Counted from the stretch's first letter, positions 37,923-52,334 are shown. The stretch: 64,000 bases of DNA from Acanthacorydalis orientalis (GCA_034766995.1 CM068320.1:18830812-18894811), one strand, 5' to 3'. The notes: a model not told the origin generated them from the sequence alone. Translations and numbers: made by a program.

Positions 37923-39946
37923 CCTTTGTTATAAATATAACAAAACTAATGCACAACTAAATATATAACATTTCATCTTTTTTTAATGCCCCAAATATTT
38001 AAATTAAATATTTTACATCATTGAAAAATATTTTAAATTTAAGATTTTAAATTGTATAATTAATTTGGAAAAAAATATAATTTTTATAAAAAAACTTCCA
38101 CTATTGAAACAAACACATTTCGGGCAGTTATGAAATTAGAGTTTAAATGAATTATAATTTTCAATGTTCAAAGAATTGATTTCAATTTAAAACAAAAACA
38201 TTATTAAATGAATTATCATATAAATTCGTTTAGTAGCATCGTCTTTGTTTTAGGCCCAAATCAATTCGTTGTACATTACGTGAACTTTGTACAAATTGTA
38301 AGGATATACAAACCAACTACATAAGAAACTTTAACCATGCTAACGATAAAATCAAATTTTGAATCCGAAAATGGTCAGCTGGATATAAAAAATACAGATA
38401 CAATTTTAATGAACAATATAACATCATGTTAAAAATTTAATTAAATTGTTTTTGAAAATCGATCTTTTATGAGAAAAACTGCAATCCTTTAATAAATATT
38501 AATTTTAATGAGCAATAATGTAAATGAGTTTTTAAAATAAATTTAAATCAGAATTACCTAAAGAGTAAAATTGCTTGTAAAGAAACAAAACATTCTATAA
38601 TTTTTAAAAAAATGAATGATAGATTTGATTGCTTACATAAATAGAACTTTGATGTTATTCACATCTAAACTGTGTAAAATAAAAAAGTCGGGCTAAAAGG
38701 TGGAAAACTACTAGCTTAAGAACTTCGCTTACTAGACACATGAAATTAAAAATTATCAAAAACATTTCTCTTAAGCTAAATGCCTAGATAATTTGGCTAC
38801 TTGTGTCATAATCCATGATTCACATTACTTATGAGATGATCATAGCTCAAAAATCTGATAGCGAAGGAGTCGCAAATTTACACAATGATATAAGAAAAAT
38901 ATACCAATTGAATGTTTAGTATGTAATCAAAAAGCTCGCACGTCGAGATACTGTCCAATGTGTCTGCACTTTGACATATTTTTTTTAAAGAAAAAAACAA
39001 CTAACAGCTCGACAATAATTAAAATAAAATCAGCACATTATAAATTATTTATTTTAAAAATTCAAATATAAAAAGACTATTTCTTTTAACATTAACAACA
39101 ATTATTTCCTTTGTATACATTCTTTATTTACAAGAAATATAATCATCTACTTATGATGTTCATAACTAAACATTATAATATATTGTAAAAAATACTTTTT
39201 GAAAATTGATAAAGAATAGTGTAATAATCTTTTACTATATTTTCAATTCTTTTATATCCAAACTTGTCAAGCATTTTAATATTTACATAAATAATCTATT
39301 AATTAGAACAGAATGACAAATATTATTTTTCAAAATATTACTTTTTCTAAAAAAAAAAAAAGAATTATTAATACTTTATACAATGATATTTACTCATATT
39401 TTAATAGATAATATTTTATCAGTACAAGTAATTAACATACAGCTCCTGTACTATATTATAATTGCATCCTCTAGGATTAAATTATATGTATATTATCTCA
39501 TTTTAACTTGTAATCATTAAATGTATATAGCAAATTGTAAAAGATTTAAGAAGCAATTTCAATAACAATTATTAATAATGGCATCATTTATTCGATTCCA
39601 CCACAATTATTCTCTATAATTAAGTATTAACATCATATTTGTTCTTTTTTTGTAATATAAAATATCATAAAAACATATTTTACGAAGAAAGATAACATGT
39701 CCATCAATATAAACTACCTGATATTAAATGTACAGTGATTAAAATTGAACATATGTTACATTACTTATGGAATTTATTGATTTGTGTGAACAAAGATTTA
39801 ATGCTATATGATTGATGTTACAGTTTCAACAGTAGATGTTTAAATTAGCTTGTGGTTTACACAACTTATCTTTAAACATATGTTCTGTAGAATTACCTTT
39901 TTTATAGTCACTCTAATGTTCATAGGAGGAAAAAGAGAGAAATATG

Positions 39947-39950
<4 letters not shown>

Positions 39951-39990
<40 letters not shown>
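39951..39990. repeat. (TA)n microsatellite
   Basis: A pure TA tract of about 40 bp. Confidence 0.95.
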
Positions 39991-39991
<1 letters not shown>

Positions 39992-40433
39992 TATTTTTAA
40001 TTAATAAAAATCATAACTAATAACTAGGGTACATCTAAATATTTCGATGACCTTAAAATAAAATAATATGTATATTAATTACAATGAAAATGAAATATGA
40101 AAAATGTCAAATAAGGTAAAAAAATTCATGTGTAAAATAACTAATAATCATATATCACAAATAATTATTGCTGAATATATCAAAAAAATGTGAATATAAA
40201 CTTAAAAAAAAAACTGAAACACTTATTACCAAACTGTCATAAAAAACTATAATAATTGCTGAGGTAACAAAAAAAAAATGTTTTTTAAAAGTTATGAGCA
40301 AAAATAAATTTTTACACGATGTTTACTTATCAGCTTTTTTATTATTTCCTAAAAAATTGTATTATAAGTACTATTTAAATATTTGTTATATTTTTTTTAA
40401 TTAACAAACTATTTACATTTTTACTATTTTAAT

Positions 40434-40435
<2 letters not shown>

Positions 40436-40525
<90 letters not shown>
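40436..40525. repeat. (CA)-(TA)n microsatellite
   Basis: A short CACACATACA start followed by about 80 bp of TA with one C substitution near 40480. Confidence 0.95.
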
Positions 40526-40527
<2 letters not shown>

Positions 40528-40781
40528 AGATCGACATAAAGAATAGATATATAAACTATCAATTAGTAACTGTTATCCATAATATTAATTTTTTAAGCAC
40601 AAATACGTAAATATTTTTAATAAAAAATATTTAAATAATCTATAATATTAGAAGTTAACATTTCATCACGAATCGCTGTTTCATAGTCAGTATGCGACCC
40701 TTGACGCACGTGCTTGACAAGCTTACCTTAACTGTCAAATATAATAATAGCTTTTCTGTCAACTTCATTTTTTTTTGTTTA

Positions 40782-40784
<3 letters not shown>

Positions 40785-40833
<49 letters not shown>
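40785..40833. repeat. (TA)n microsatellite
   Basis: A pure TA tract of about 48 bp. Confidence 0.95.
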
Positions 40834-40836
<3 letters not shown>

Positions 40837-41679
40837 CCACACAGTACAAACAAAATACATTTTTTTCATTACATCGAAAATAATATGTTCTCAATTTATG
40901 ATAAAGTATACAAATAAGCTCAGTAAATCATATTAGTTGTGAATACAAATTATTTTACTTATAACATTCAAGATTCTTTACCAACGAAGTTTGTAAAATA
41001 TTAATAAACATGAACATTACTGTTATTTTATTTTCTATGAAAATCTATTCTATTCAACATAATTTCAATATAAAGCAAAATTTTAATAATTTATCAATCT
41101 TTTCAGGATAAAAATAATATGACTATTTTAAGAACCAAGTATAATTTTTTTCACAATTAAGGTTTTCGTCGTACAATAACTGTAATTAAAATTCTTAACT
41201 TAAAATATTTACTAAGTATAATATCTGTTTCATGTATCGAATCAGACTTGTAATTCATTTCATTGTAGCGTTTAGTTTCCAGTAAGTTGATAATAATTTA
41301 TTAAATAAGTATGAACATAACTATTAATACTACAACTACTTGTTCGAATTTGCGAAAAAATCATTGATTATAAATTATTACACTAACGTATCATTTTCAT
41401 ATACGTAAAGATGAGATGATTGAATTTAAAAATCGCTTGTTTATATTATACTACGCTTATGTATTGAAGTATATTGGTTCGTATTTCTAACCATTTGACA
41501 ACAATCAGCTACACTGATTTTCTAACCAGCTATAAATATAATAACAACATGTCGTGTTGCCAATATGTCAAAAATTCGATTTCGGGATTATGGTATATGA
41601 CATTTTTCATTAAGAAAGTGACTACCTTTTTGATATAAAAAAACATACTTGATGAATTACGATCTTGACAGGGTTATAA

Positions 41680-41717
<38 letters not shown>

Positions 41718-42579
41718 CACAGAATATTATAAAATTTAAAAAATGTTATTTTTGATCTGATCAGATCATTTAGGTACTTCAGATATTATGGCTTTTTATT
41801 TTAATTTATTTTTTCATAATAGGGTAAAGTTTATGACTTTTTAATTATTTAGTGATCATTTCATTATACTTTATAATTATAGTATTGATAACAATACAAA
41901 CTAAATAATATATTGCAGAAGAATAGAACTTTAAATATAACTAATAAAATTAGTATATTTCTTATAAACATATTAAATGAACACTACTCATTTTAATAGT
42001 AAACATGCTTTAAGTTTTGATAGCTTGTGTATTCATTTTACCCATTAAGTTTTATTTAACTATTTTCAAGTAATAACTTTTTGTTTCTCACAATCCTGAT
42101 GGAACATTATCTTTGTAGTTTTGATTGTCTTTTAAACTTGTTGGATCACTTGATTTTCTGTCTTCTGCTACTAGGTTATGTAAGTATACATTAATAGATC
42201 AATTTAATAAAGTTATCTCAATTTACCCAAAGTGCATACGTACAGACTCGAATGGTCGAAAACAAAAACTTATATGATTCAAAAAGACGAGGACTACAAA
42301 CACACATTTTCAATAATATTTCATAATAGAAGTAATAAATTACAAAACAATTACTAAATAAACTATGTTCATTTGTAGAATTCTAATAATAATTAATATA
42401 ATTGGTACTAAAGTTTAATAATACATACTTAAATTTTGTTCAATAAATTAAATTATTTTATATTAAAAGTATAGTCAAGTGATGTGACAAAATAATATAA
42501 ATAGAAGCTCATATTAATTTACTATATATATATAACATTAAATGTTATAAACTAAATTATATTTTTTTGTATAAAACCC

Positions 42580-42584
<5 letters not shown>

Positions 42585-42642
<58 letters not shown>
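42585..42642. repeat. (TA)n microsatellite
   Basis: A pure TA tract of about 57 bp. Confidence 0.95.
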
Positions 42643-42647
<5 letters not shown>

Positions 42648-44447
42648 TCCTTTAAATAATATCAAAATCTTAGATATACATTAACATAAAAAATGTTTGA
42701 AATTTCATTATACACTACTTCCAACTGCATAACAAATATATATTTGTTCTCCATTTAAAAATCATGACATCTCTCTACAAAAATAGAAAGTAATATTTTT
42801 GAAACGATAATGTAAGCACAGAAGATACTTTCAGATAAAACGACAAGATAAAAATCAAAACAAAACATCTCCAACAATACATAGAATTAACATTGGTATT
42901 TCAATAAATATTTATTAACATTCTCTATTCTGAATGTGGTAGCACATAAAAATTCAAATATTTTACATAGTATAATTTTTAATATACAGAGTTACACTTC
43001 TTTACAACACATTCAATATTTTTCATTGCTACTTGTTCAGTACATAATCAATTATCTGTCAAACAAATCGGATAAAAAAGTTGATGATAAATATTTTTTA
43101 TTCACATTCAACATTTAATCATATTACATTTTCTTTTTTTAATAACGGAATAAAAAGTGTTTGTCAAATATCCATAATAAATCGATACACAGTGTTATAA
43201 TTCTTTAAACAAATATTTTTCAATGAAGTTTTAATAAACTGGGTCAAATAAAATAAAAATGTGTACTCTATGTTTTCTGTTTATATTCTTTGACACTTCT
43301 CGTCTACAAATAACAAACACGAAAAACTGTACTGAAGTTAATATATTTGTTATAGAAAAACTTCGGGATTTTTTGTACATAAAAAATGTAAATATGAATT
43401 TATATGGAAAAGAAACATAATACTGTTGTAAACGTGTTGATTTTCATAAAATAACCTCTCGAAAATATAAAATGATTAGAATCGGGTAAAAGCAAAAAGA
43501 AAAGAACCGTAAAACTCCACAAGAATAGTTTTACGGAAGCTCGAATTATATATATATATATATATATATATATGACCTTTTCTTAGAAATCAACTATATC
43601 GTACATTGCACCACTAACAATTTAATAAAGTAACACATTTTCTTTTGTGATTTCCAAATATAACACCAAGAAAAAATATTTTCATTGAAGAAATTCTTGT
43701 TTATAATTGGATACACTGTAAAATAGTATTATATCCCATAACAAAGTACAATGGCAATAAATATCAGAAATAAACACATTTATCAATAATAAACATAAAA
43801 TAATACAAACTTCATAAAAAAATCTAACACAAAAATATAACATACATACGGAAAAATACGAAATTTGATTAAAAAAATAACATAAATAAATTCAATTATT
43901 AGCATATAGACATTAAATATCTGACAAAAACGTAAATCATGTATAATCAATATTCAATACGTACAGAGATTAGAGTAGTATTATACATATTGTAAAAGTA
44001 AATTAAAATATATCAATATAAACATTTTTTTCATTTGTCAAATAAATAAAATAATAAATGGTATTACAGTAGTTGTATATATATATATATATATATAGAC
44101 GAAAGACAAAAAATGATCCATGTTTTGAAACCTTACCATAAACGTATTTTCGTGTTAAATTAAACTGAAGATATCAAAAAATAAAGTCAATAGTTAATAT
44201 TTTCAAGATCAAAGGTCAGATAGGATATTAACAGATTTTTAATGTTTCGAATTTTATTTGCCTTTAAAATCTCTATCAAATTATTTTTAATTTATTTTGA
44301 ATATTTTATAAAACAAATTACTAGATATGTGGTAGAAAAAGGAAAGACACACACGCGGTAATATTAAGACGTTGACTAACCAAGCACATTTGTCATAATT
44401 GTACCAGTAACGGAGAAGTGTTAATTTGAAATTTGATTCTTAATCCG

Positions 44448-44500
44448 GCCCGCGAAAGGTTTTTATGTGACCCGCGGACACATTGGATATTATTCACAGG
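44448..44500. mobile_element. GC-rich fragment resembling hAT sub-terminal sequence
   Basis: AATCCGGCCCGCGAAAGG followed by GTGACCCGCGGACAC. Runs of GGCCCGC and CCCGCGG near the ends are common in hAT elements of the GTF2IRD2/Charlie type, and a related relic starts about 200 bp downstream. No CAGNG end is visible, so this may be an internal piece or a separate fragment. Confidence 0.35.
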
Positions 44501-44639
44501 TATCTCTCAAGATAAGCTTGTTCAAGATACTCTTTTATAGCTAATAAGTTGGAGAAAAATTTAAGATTCTATTCTGGATACGCCGTCATCACTCACTTAT
44601 GCGTCGAATAAGTTTATGGTCATGACATATTATTTCTCA

Positions 44640-45160
44640 TGCTTATATAACTCTCCCCTTGAAAGAGAATGACACATTGTAAGGACCCTTTCCCCGCCTA
44701 TATTGACAAACTTTGTGTTGACAAAATTTTTTCAGTATAAAATGAACTGAACAACCGCTTTAATGATTTTTACGTACATGAAAAATCTTTTGTTCCAAAA
44801 TCCCTTTGGTGTTATTGATGATGATGATGCAAATATACAATTTATGTTTTACTGAAATCACTATTTCAAAATGAAAATTTAATTAAGTTCTATTCTTTGT
44901 TGCCAGAGAATAATTACAGCAATAATAAAAATTTGCAAGGAAAATGATCTCCATATTCGGTAGCAAGTATATTTGTGAACAGAAATCCACCAGAATCAAG
45001 TATATTAAATCAAAAAAAAAACAGTCAATATTCACAGATATCATTTCGATTTTTTTTTTAAAAAATAGGAGTTTCGAATTTGACACCAAATACTGAAGAA
45101 GTGATTCAAAGATCAACAAAGCAGGCTCATTCTTCACATTAATACTTCTTAATACTCGTG
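44640..45160 (+). pseudogene. hAT transposase C-terminal relic (GTF2IRD2/EPM2AIP1-like)
   Basis: Plus-strand relic of the last part of a hAT transposase of the type co-opted in GTF2IRD2 and EPM2AIP1. Across frames it reads FPRLY, NELNNRFNDFYVHEKSF, LFQNPFGVIDDDDANIQ, then LKSLFQNENLIKFYSLLPEN, NYSNNKNLQGKMISIFGSKY and ICEQKST. The order RF-DF, PF-V, KF-L--FY-LLPE, I--FGSTY-CEQ-FS is diagnostic of this group, and the CEQ box is part of the hAT dimerisation region. At least three frameshifts and several stops break it, and poly-A runs at about 45013 and 45051 have expanded inside it. Everything N-terminal to the RF-DF block is unrecognisable. Confidence 0.75.
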
Positions 45161-45409
45161 TCATTTTTGAGGTATTGATTTGATACCACCTTGATTCTTA
45201 AGGTAATTTTTAAAACTGTACATGTACATAAAATGCTTTCTTTTCCTATGCCTATTTTCTTGCAGAATAACGTTTACATATCCATATTTAATTATTGAAT
45301 ATTTGAAATATATACATTCTTTTATTTTGTTACGAATAAAAACTTTTCCATTTATTCATTTCTAATTATGCTATGTATAATTATAGGAAAATAAAATAGA
45401 GATGTTCTT

Positions 45410-45475
45410 TTAGATCTGGTCCGCATAGCACTTTTCATACTATGGTCCTCTTCTCAACAAGTTTGGGGAGCTCTA
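45410..45475 (+). mobile_element. hAT 3' terminal sequence of the GTF2IRD2-like element
   Basis: GATCTGGTCCGCATAGC, CTATGGTCCTCTTCTC, CAACAAGTTTGGGGAGCTCTA. Read inversely, the end is close to the CAG-GGT-CCCAAACTT-type termini of this hAT group, with the outermost CAG mutated to TAG. It lies about 300 bp beyond the transposase relic in the expected orientation. The 5' end and the 8-bp duplication are not identified. Confidence 0.55.
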
Positions 45476-45603
45476 TTTTAATCCATACCCACATATACTA
45501 ATACGAAATTGTAAGTAATCTAAAATATAATTAATACTTCGAATATATACATTTCAAAAAATAACTTCAACATATTTCAAATATACATCATCAATCAGAG
45601 TAA

Positions 45604-45610
<7 letters not shown>

Positions 45611-45650
<40 letters not shown>
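45611..45650. repeat. (TA)n microsatellite
   Basis: A pure TA tract of about 40 bp. Confidence 0.95.
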
Positions 45651-45654
<4 letters not shown>

Positions 45655-46505
45655 TAATAAATGTTCTAACAAAGATTATAGTACATTATATATTTTCTAC
45701 ATTAATTCGTTACTAAGTCTATTACATTGTAAAAAATAGAATATAATGCTAATGTGGTCCGTATAAAACATTTTAATCAACTTAAAATTCTCAAAACTAA
45801 TTAATTGGTATTCCTTAAATACTTAACGTTTAAGGCATGTCAATTTCATTTGTAAAGTAAACTAAACATTTTTAATATGTTGCTAAAATAAGTGACAAAT
45901 TTAATAATTTATTTATCATAATAAAACTATTTATAACGACACAAAAAGTTATACAAAGATCAATATTTAAGAAGGTATGTTATAAATATGATTTGGAAAA
46001 TCTTCCTCCAAGTATGAAGTATTTTATAAATAATTTCAAACCTAAAAGTTCTTAAAATAAATCCATTAAAAATGCGTTATGCATAATTAATAGAAAACTA
46101 ATAAAAATTCAAATCAGTAATCTTTATGAACTAAATCGATTTTTGCATAAGAAATAACATTTAATTACTCTTTACAAACTACGATAAGATTGTAATAAAC
46201 AAGATCAATAATTTTGTATTGTTTTGCAAACAATACTATTTCACAATTATATTTTAGTATCCAATGGTAAAGCTATCGAAATTGTAATTTAAAACTAAAC
46301 AATTCGTAGCAATCATCATTTCAAACATTATATTTTAATTCATTGTACAAAAAATGTACAAACACCCATACATATTAATTAAAACATGATTAAGAATGAG
46401 AAAAATACCACAATGAATATGCAAAAAAAATAATTTTTGATATCTCACACTAAAGTTTACATTTGTATATTTAAGAAAGATAATTTATTTATAGAACATC
46501 TATAT

Positions 46506-46552
46506 CACACACACATATGTATACACACACACACACATATATATATATATAC

Positions 46553-46599
<47 letters not shown>

Positions 46600-46602
46600 T
46601 AC
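46506..46602. repeat. (CA)n-(TA)n compound microsatellite
   Basis: Two CA blocks pass into TA with CATA variants. Confidence 0.93.
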
Positions 46603-48066
46603 AAACTTAAATTTTATTCAAAGACAAAATTTTCGATTTCTCATGCCAACACATGAACACATCAGACCATTATTAATTTAACCGGTGTAATAAAATATCG
46701 AATGACATTATGAAAACGTTACTTCGGTTTGTACCAAATTTACTTAATTCATAATGAAATAAATTGTAAATTTCTATCCATTTTGTTACTGTAAAACGAA
46801 AATCTATGATATATTGATCTATAAATTTAATCAAATGGTGTTATTTTTTATTAACAAACAAAATGCTATATTATTAATCAAAATTCAATAGAAAACTTGC
46901 TAATGATGCTGCTGTATTTTTGCTTTCTTCAGTATTAAAAAAAATGTATGTAAATACGAAAATTAATAATATTAATGACAAATGTATTTAAATATCTGAA
47001 TAACATATATTTGTTGAAGAGATATTATTAAAAATTCTATATATTTTTTTACAATAAAATTTTCGATTGACTACTCGTTTTCTTTTTTTAAACTTACATA
47101 TATATATATATTAAATTTATTAACAAAGACTTCTAAATGAATTTGATAATTCTTTAAATGTCACAATACATGAAAAATTAGCAGTTATCAAATTTATGAA
47201 AAAAACAAAAAAATTAATTACGTATATTTTCACTTATAGAATACTTAAATAAGTGTATCTTCAGAAATAATGTAATCTCTCTCTATATGTGTATGTATGT
47301 GTGTGTATATATGTTTATATATATATATAGTATATGTATATTATACTTTCTAAAATTTTATGAGGTATTCAATGAAAATAGAATTAATAACAACTGATGT
47401 AGTGTTAAATATTATGTAATGTGTCCGAATACAAGCTTTAATAGAATGAAAGCTTTCATTATGAACGTGATTGTTTAGTTTCAATGAATAGAGATCTTGA
47501 ACATATTCTAAAACAATGTAGGTAAAAAAAATTGTTTTAATAGAACAGCTGTTTCCAATTGAATAAAATTAAATTACTATTTCATTCGTAGATCGAAAAA
47601 AGGTATCGTAAACTATTTCTATGAAAAAAATTAGTATACACATATGTTATTTCAAATTACTTATTTAATTTTTCCATAAAAATCGATACAGTTGAGTACT
47701 GGAAATATGAACTAAAAAATACAAAATTAATTCTAGATTTCAAAGAATTTTTCAATTGGACTTATTTGAAGATTTAACGCGAAGATTAATTTTTCATTCT
47801 ATTAAAACAGTAGATGTTTTTCTATGCCTTAAAATAAATTTATTTCAACAGTAGATTCACGTTTCAACCTTTCTTTGTTTTCTATTAGCCACTTAACTGC
47901 TAAGTCAAGTGCTTAAATCGAGTTGAAATTTTTCATATGACTTCGAAGATATGTTTTTTTTTTATACTTGAATCTTCTTCTAAACGTCACTAGATACACA
48001 TTGAAAAATGTTATCAATTTGGTATTTAAAATATCAATGTTAATCACTATGTAATTCGATTGTCAA

Positions 48067-48069
48067 TAA

Positions 48070-48104
<35 letters not shown>

Positions 48105-48132
48105 TATATATATTATATATATTATATATATA
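48067..48132. repeat. (TA)n followed by a 10-bp tandem repeat
   Basis: After about 27 bp of TA, the unit TATTATATAT recurs about four times at a 10-bp period, a minisatellite-like derivative of the TA tract. Confidence 0.9.
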
Positions 48133-48709
48133 AACAAATTATATTCCAAAATATATATTAGAATCTGAAAAATCACAAATTAGAAATAATCTGAAAAAAA
48201 TACTACAGATATGTCAACATATTTTTTAAAACAAGGTCTTATCTTATCTTATTGTGTTGTACAGGTCTTAACTATTCTAAAAAAAATATCATCAGAATCA
48301 TATTAATCGATACAATTCTGAGGATAAAATACGATGACATTTTTCATCAGTTTCTAATATTAATTTCACTTTTAAGAAAAAAGGAGGACTTTTAAGAGAT
48401 TTTTATATGACTAGTTATTTTTAAGAGGTGTAAAATTAAAGCAACGTCAAGCAAATTTTTTTTTATCTACGTATTCAATTTTCGAAGTCATTACCCAAAC
48501 TAAAATATTATTTCAAAAGTTTAATGAGATTAATTATAGAAAAAATAAATGTTTCTATAGAAAAATTACTTAATAAGGATGAAAATTAATCCTTTAACAT
48601 TAAAATTGAAAAAAATGCAACTTAAAGATCGTCATATACACATTTTGTTAATTTATTTTATTGAAAAGTCATTTTTTCAAGAATTCGCTATATATATAAA
48701 AAATTTACA

Positions 48710-48710
48710 C

Positions 48711-48753
<43 letters not shown>

Positions 48754-48782
48754 GGGTGAGAGAGAGAGAAAGAGAGAGAGAA
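48710..48782. repeat. (TA)n-(GA)n compound microsatellite
   Basis: TA to about 48735, then (GA)n interrupted once by GGGGTG near 48753, ending near 48780. Confidence 0.95.
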
Positions 48783-48830
48783 AATATTGTTTGTTATTAA
48801 CTAATTTTTAAAGTCTTTAAAACCTATATA

Positions 48831-48853
48831 TACACATATATACATAACTTTAT

Positions 48854-48914
<61 letters not shown>

Positions 48915-48922
48915 GTGTGTGT
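48831..48922. repeat. (CA)-(TA)n-(TG)n compound microsatellite
   Basis: CA block, TA block (48863-48894), then (TG)n with one GGTG slip. CA on the left and TG on the right can pair across the self-complementary TA centre. Confidence 0.95.
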
Positions 48923-51071
48923 AAGATAAAACAAACATTAAAACTTTGATCGCCTTATTTGAATATTAATATATTTATGTGATGAATTATTCAGCATTTC
49001 CGTAAAATATAATACCACCACCAATAAAAAAAATTAATATTCGCAATTCAAATAAATTTGAAATCATGTAAAAATTTAATGTTATTGCTTTATTAACACA
49101 ATAGATTTATCGTAAACACACGAGAAACCCATCCCAAATAAATATTGGTACATTGAATTACGAGTTAGGTGTATACGGTAAAGCTTTTAAAATATATCAA
49201 TATTTTACTGGCGTATGTTTTCGATATAACGCATAGAAAACAATCTTCGTGATTCATCACATATGCCGATACCAGTGTACATAGTTCCTGCCTCAAATCG
49301 ATTCAAAGTCAATGTAAAATATCGGCATATAGTCAGGGCATGACATTACTGGAGGAATGTATTAGAATACATAATAAGGAATAGATTATGGTTTAAAGTC
49401 ATTGACTTCATTTGTGTTTTGTAACCATATATGCAAGTTTCGATACTATAGTATGTTAATTCACAAAAATACTATGACAATATCTGAATTAAAAATACTA
49501 TTGCTTCAGTTTTATAATAGGTATAAAACGTTAACATAAAAACATAATCGATCGATTTTTTCTAAACATTGAAATTTCTAAAGACGAACGAAATAACCAG
49601 AAATATATAGCTATATTTAATATGTTAATATATGTTAAAACATATAATGTTGAAACTATAAAAATATCAGAAATATTTGTATAAGATATTCTTCAGAGAC
49701 ACTGACACTGATAATTATAACTTTCACTTTTCAATGTAATTTAGATTAAGAAAAATGTTTTACAAAGTACAATTGTTGGATGCATTTTTACAATCATTTT
49801 TAAAAAACAAGGTTACAAATATCATTTTCAATAACAATAACACATTTATCTACAAGTGAGTATAGTATTAAAAGTGTTAATAGAAAGTATAATTATAATA
49901 CATACTAACAAAATGTATCATATACTGCTAAAACTTCCATGTATTTTTTATTAAATCCTGGAAATATAAATCAGACTATTATGTATACTTAAATGTTTAA
50001 ATATGATTATTACTTCCATTAATAAATGAAAAATACATGTAAAAATTTTAAGGTCGCAGAACCGAAAAATTAGGTGATTTTAAAACTAAACTAGAATGCT
50101 AGTATCTACTAAAAATAAAAGACATAAAGTAAAACCATAATTTTGTAGTAAATAATAAATCAATTTAGAATATAAATATTTTGTACAAATTATTATCATT
50201 GCAAAACAGTTTATATTAATTATAAATTTAATTAATAAAATACGCAATATTAAATCTGCTTATGTGTTTCAATAAGTTTCTTAAAATTTACACACAGTTA
50301 ACTAAAATAATTTATATACAATTGACAATAATCAAACAAATACCTATATTAAATGAATACTATTTTGTAATATAACCTTTTAATAAAATTAATTCATATT
50401 TTAGAAAATACTTTATTATAACTCGTTGAAAACTGATTTAATGTTTAACAAATTCCTCACACTATCGTCATTGAAGATTATGATATTATTATATTAATAA
50501 TAACGCCGCAAAAACAAGCTCTTAAATCTAATATTATAACACCTCTCTAATATACATACAAACAAAGTCGGTTAAAGAGATTACGAATATAACGAATAAC
50601 AAAAAGGTTTTATGAATATTTCCATAAAACATTAACTTTTATAACGAGATCGTTTCATCGATATACAAAACAAATTAGATTCTTCTAAAAAAAAATCATT
50701 ACTTAACAGCAGTAAATGCTATTTTTTAAAATAGGAGAAAATGATTAATGACACCATTCTCAAATATAAAATTGTTTATATGTTAAATATTTTTCGTTAA
50801 ACGCTTGTATTAATACTTTAAATATGTTTAAAAGTCAAATAAAATGATGTATACATATTTTTTTCGTGGATATTTACAAACATTTAATTTGAATCATAAA
50901 TGTATTTCTTATTTAATAATGTATTGTTTTATAAAATAATTTACAATCATAATACTGGGATTTACATAGAAAAAATAATATCCTAGTGAAATTTACCTAT
51001 TACAATAATAAAGAACGATTATGTCAAGAATATACTATCAGTTCCTTTCCATTCTCAATACCTGAGTTTGT

Positions 51072-51075
<4 letters not shown>

Positions 51076-51109
<34 letters not shown>
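51076..51109. repeat. (TA)n microsatellite
   Basis: A pure TA tract of about 34 bp. Confidence 0.93.
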
Positions 51110-51112
<3 letters not shown>

Positions 51113-51340
51113 AAAGTAAATACAGAATTATTTAATACCAGTGAAAATAAGAATTTTAAAACTGAATGGTATAAATCGTTTTGTAAAATTAATTTAAAAC
51201 ATACATTATAATTGCAATTTCGATTAAAATTATTCATTGTTTATTTTTGGGATCACAGTATTTATATAAAAGTATAAATATGAAAATTGATTAAATGTGA
51301 AACGGAAATGAAATTTAAAGTTATTACTTAATACACACAA

Positions 51341-51341
51341 T

Positions 51342-51374
<33 letters not shown>
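51341..51374. repeat. (CA)n-(TA)n microsatellite
   Basis: About 20 bp of CA followed by about 15 bp of TA. Confidence 0.93.
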
Positions 51375-51692
51375 ACATTAATCTATGACAAAATGAACTC
51401 GAAAGATATTACAATAATTTTTAACAGATTACGTATACTGTAATATAAATTAGAATTTATAATATCCGTTAATAAATATCCGTTAAAAGTTTACTCTGCA
51501 AGCTTTTATAAGTATAATTTTTCTATTATATTACAAAATATATTTTTCTTATTATATATTTCGTCTCAATATATTTCTTATTATTATATTACAAAAGATA
51601 AACATCGTACTTTCAATGCTCGAAAAGAAATATATTTATAATTTAAAATAACTGACAACTTTTTTAGTAAATCAAAAAATACATGTTAATTA

Positions 51693-51693
<1 letters not shown>

Positions 51694-51764
<71 letters not shown>
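51694..51764. repeat. (TA)n microsatellite
   Basis: About 70 bp of TA with one CA interruption at 51749. Confidence 0.95.
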
Positions 51765-52185
51765 ACTGTTTCAGTTTTCCTACATTCAAGTATACTAATA
51801 TAAGAAGATAATTTACGAAAAGTTATAACATACACCTTAGTTTGACTATAAAAAAATGCATGCACATATGTAGAATGTATAATTTTCTCAATAAAAAATT
51901 ATGTATTAAGTTATTTCGCACATACATGAATACAAATCACGACATTTATTTAATAAAATATTTTCGCTTGTCACGGAATCGGTGAACATATTTCTAAAAA
52001 TACATTTTTATAACAAACAATTTGTTATTTAATAATAGAATACGTAATTTAAACTTGGCCTTGTAGTTTCAATACTGTGACAGACAAATAGGTAATGTTT
52101 TGCTGACGACATTAAACCACACTGTCAATTCTCTCATCTTATTGCTATGAAATAATTTATTTTTTAATTTGATTAAGGTGTATTT

Positions 52186-52188
<3 letters not shown>

Positions 52189-52265
<77 letters not shown>

Positions 52266-52290
52266 TCATATATATGTATATATATTCATA

Positions 52291-52334
<44 letters not shown>

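Larger units (their letters stand above)
36740..44440. other. AT-rich spacer, no gene recognised
   Basis: Spacer with several TA tracts. The patch at 36900-37200 carries a 65-codon minus-strand open frame I cannot assign. A 10-bp inverted repeat (CCGTAAAACT at 43507-43516 and its complement at 43527-43536) and small TA runs at 41687-41715, 43546-43575 and 44077-44098 are the remaining items. Confidence 0.6.

Noticed and set aside
43507..43536. 10-bp inverted repeat resembling a bacterial terminator stem
   Set aside because: The window is eukaryotic and the arms are short; there is no gene upstream.
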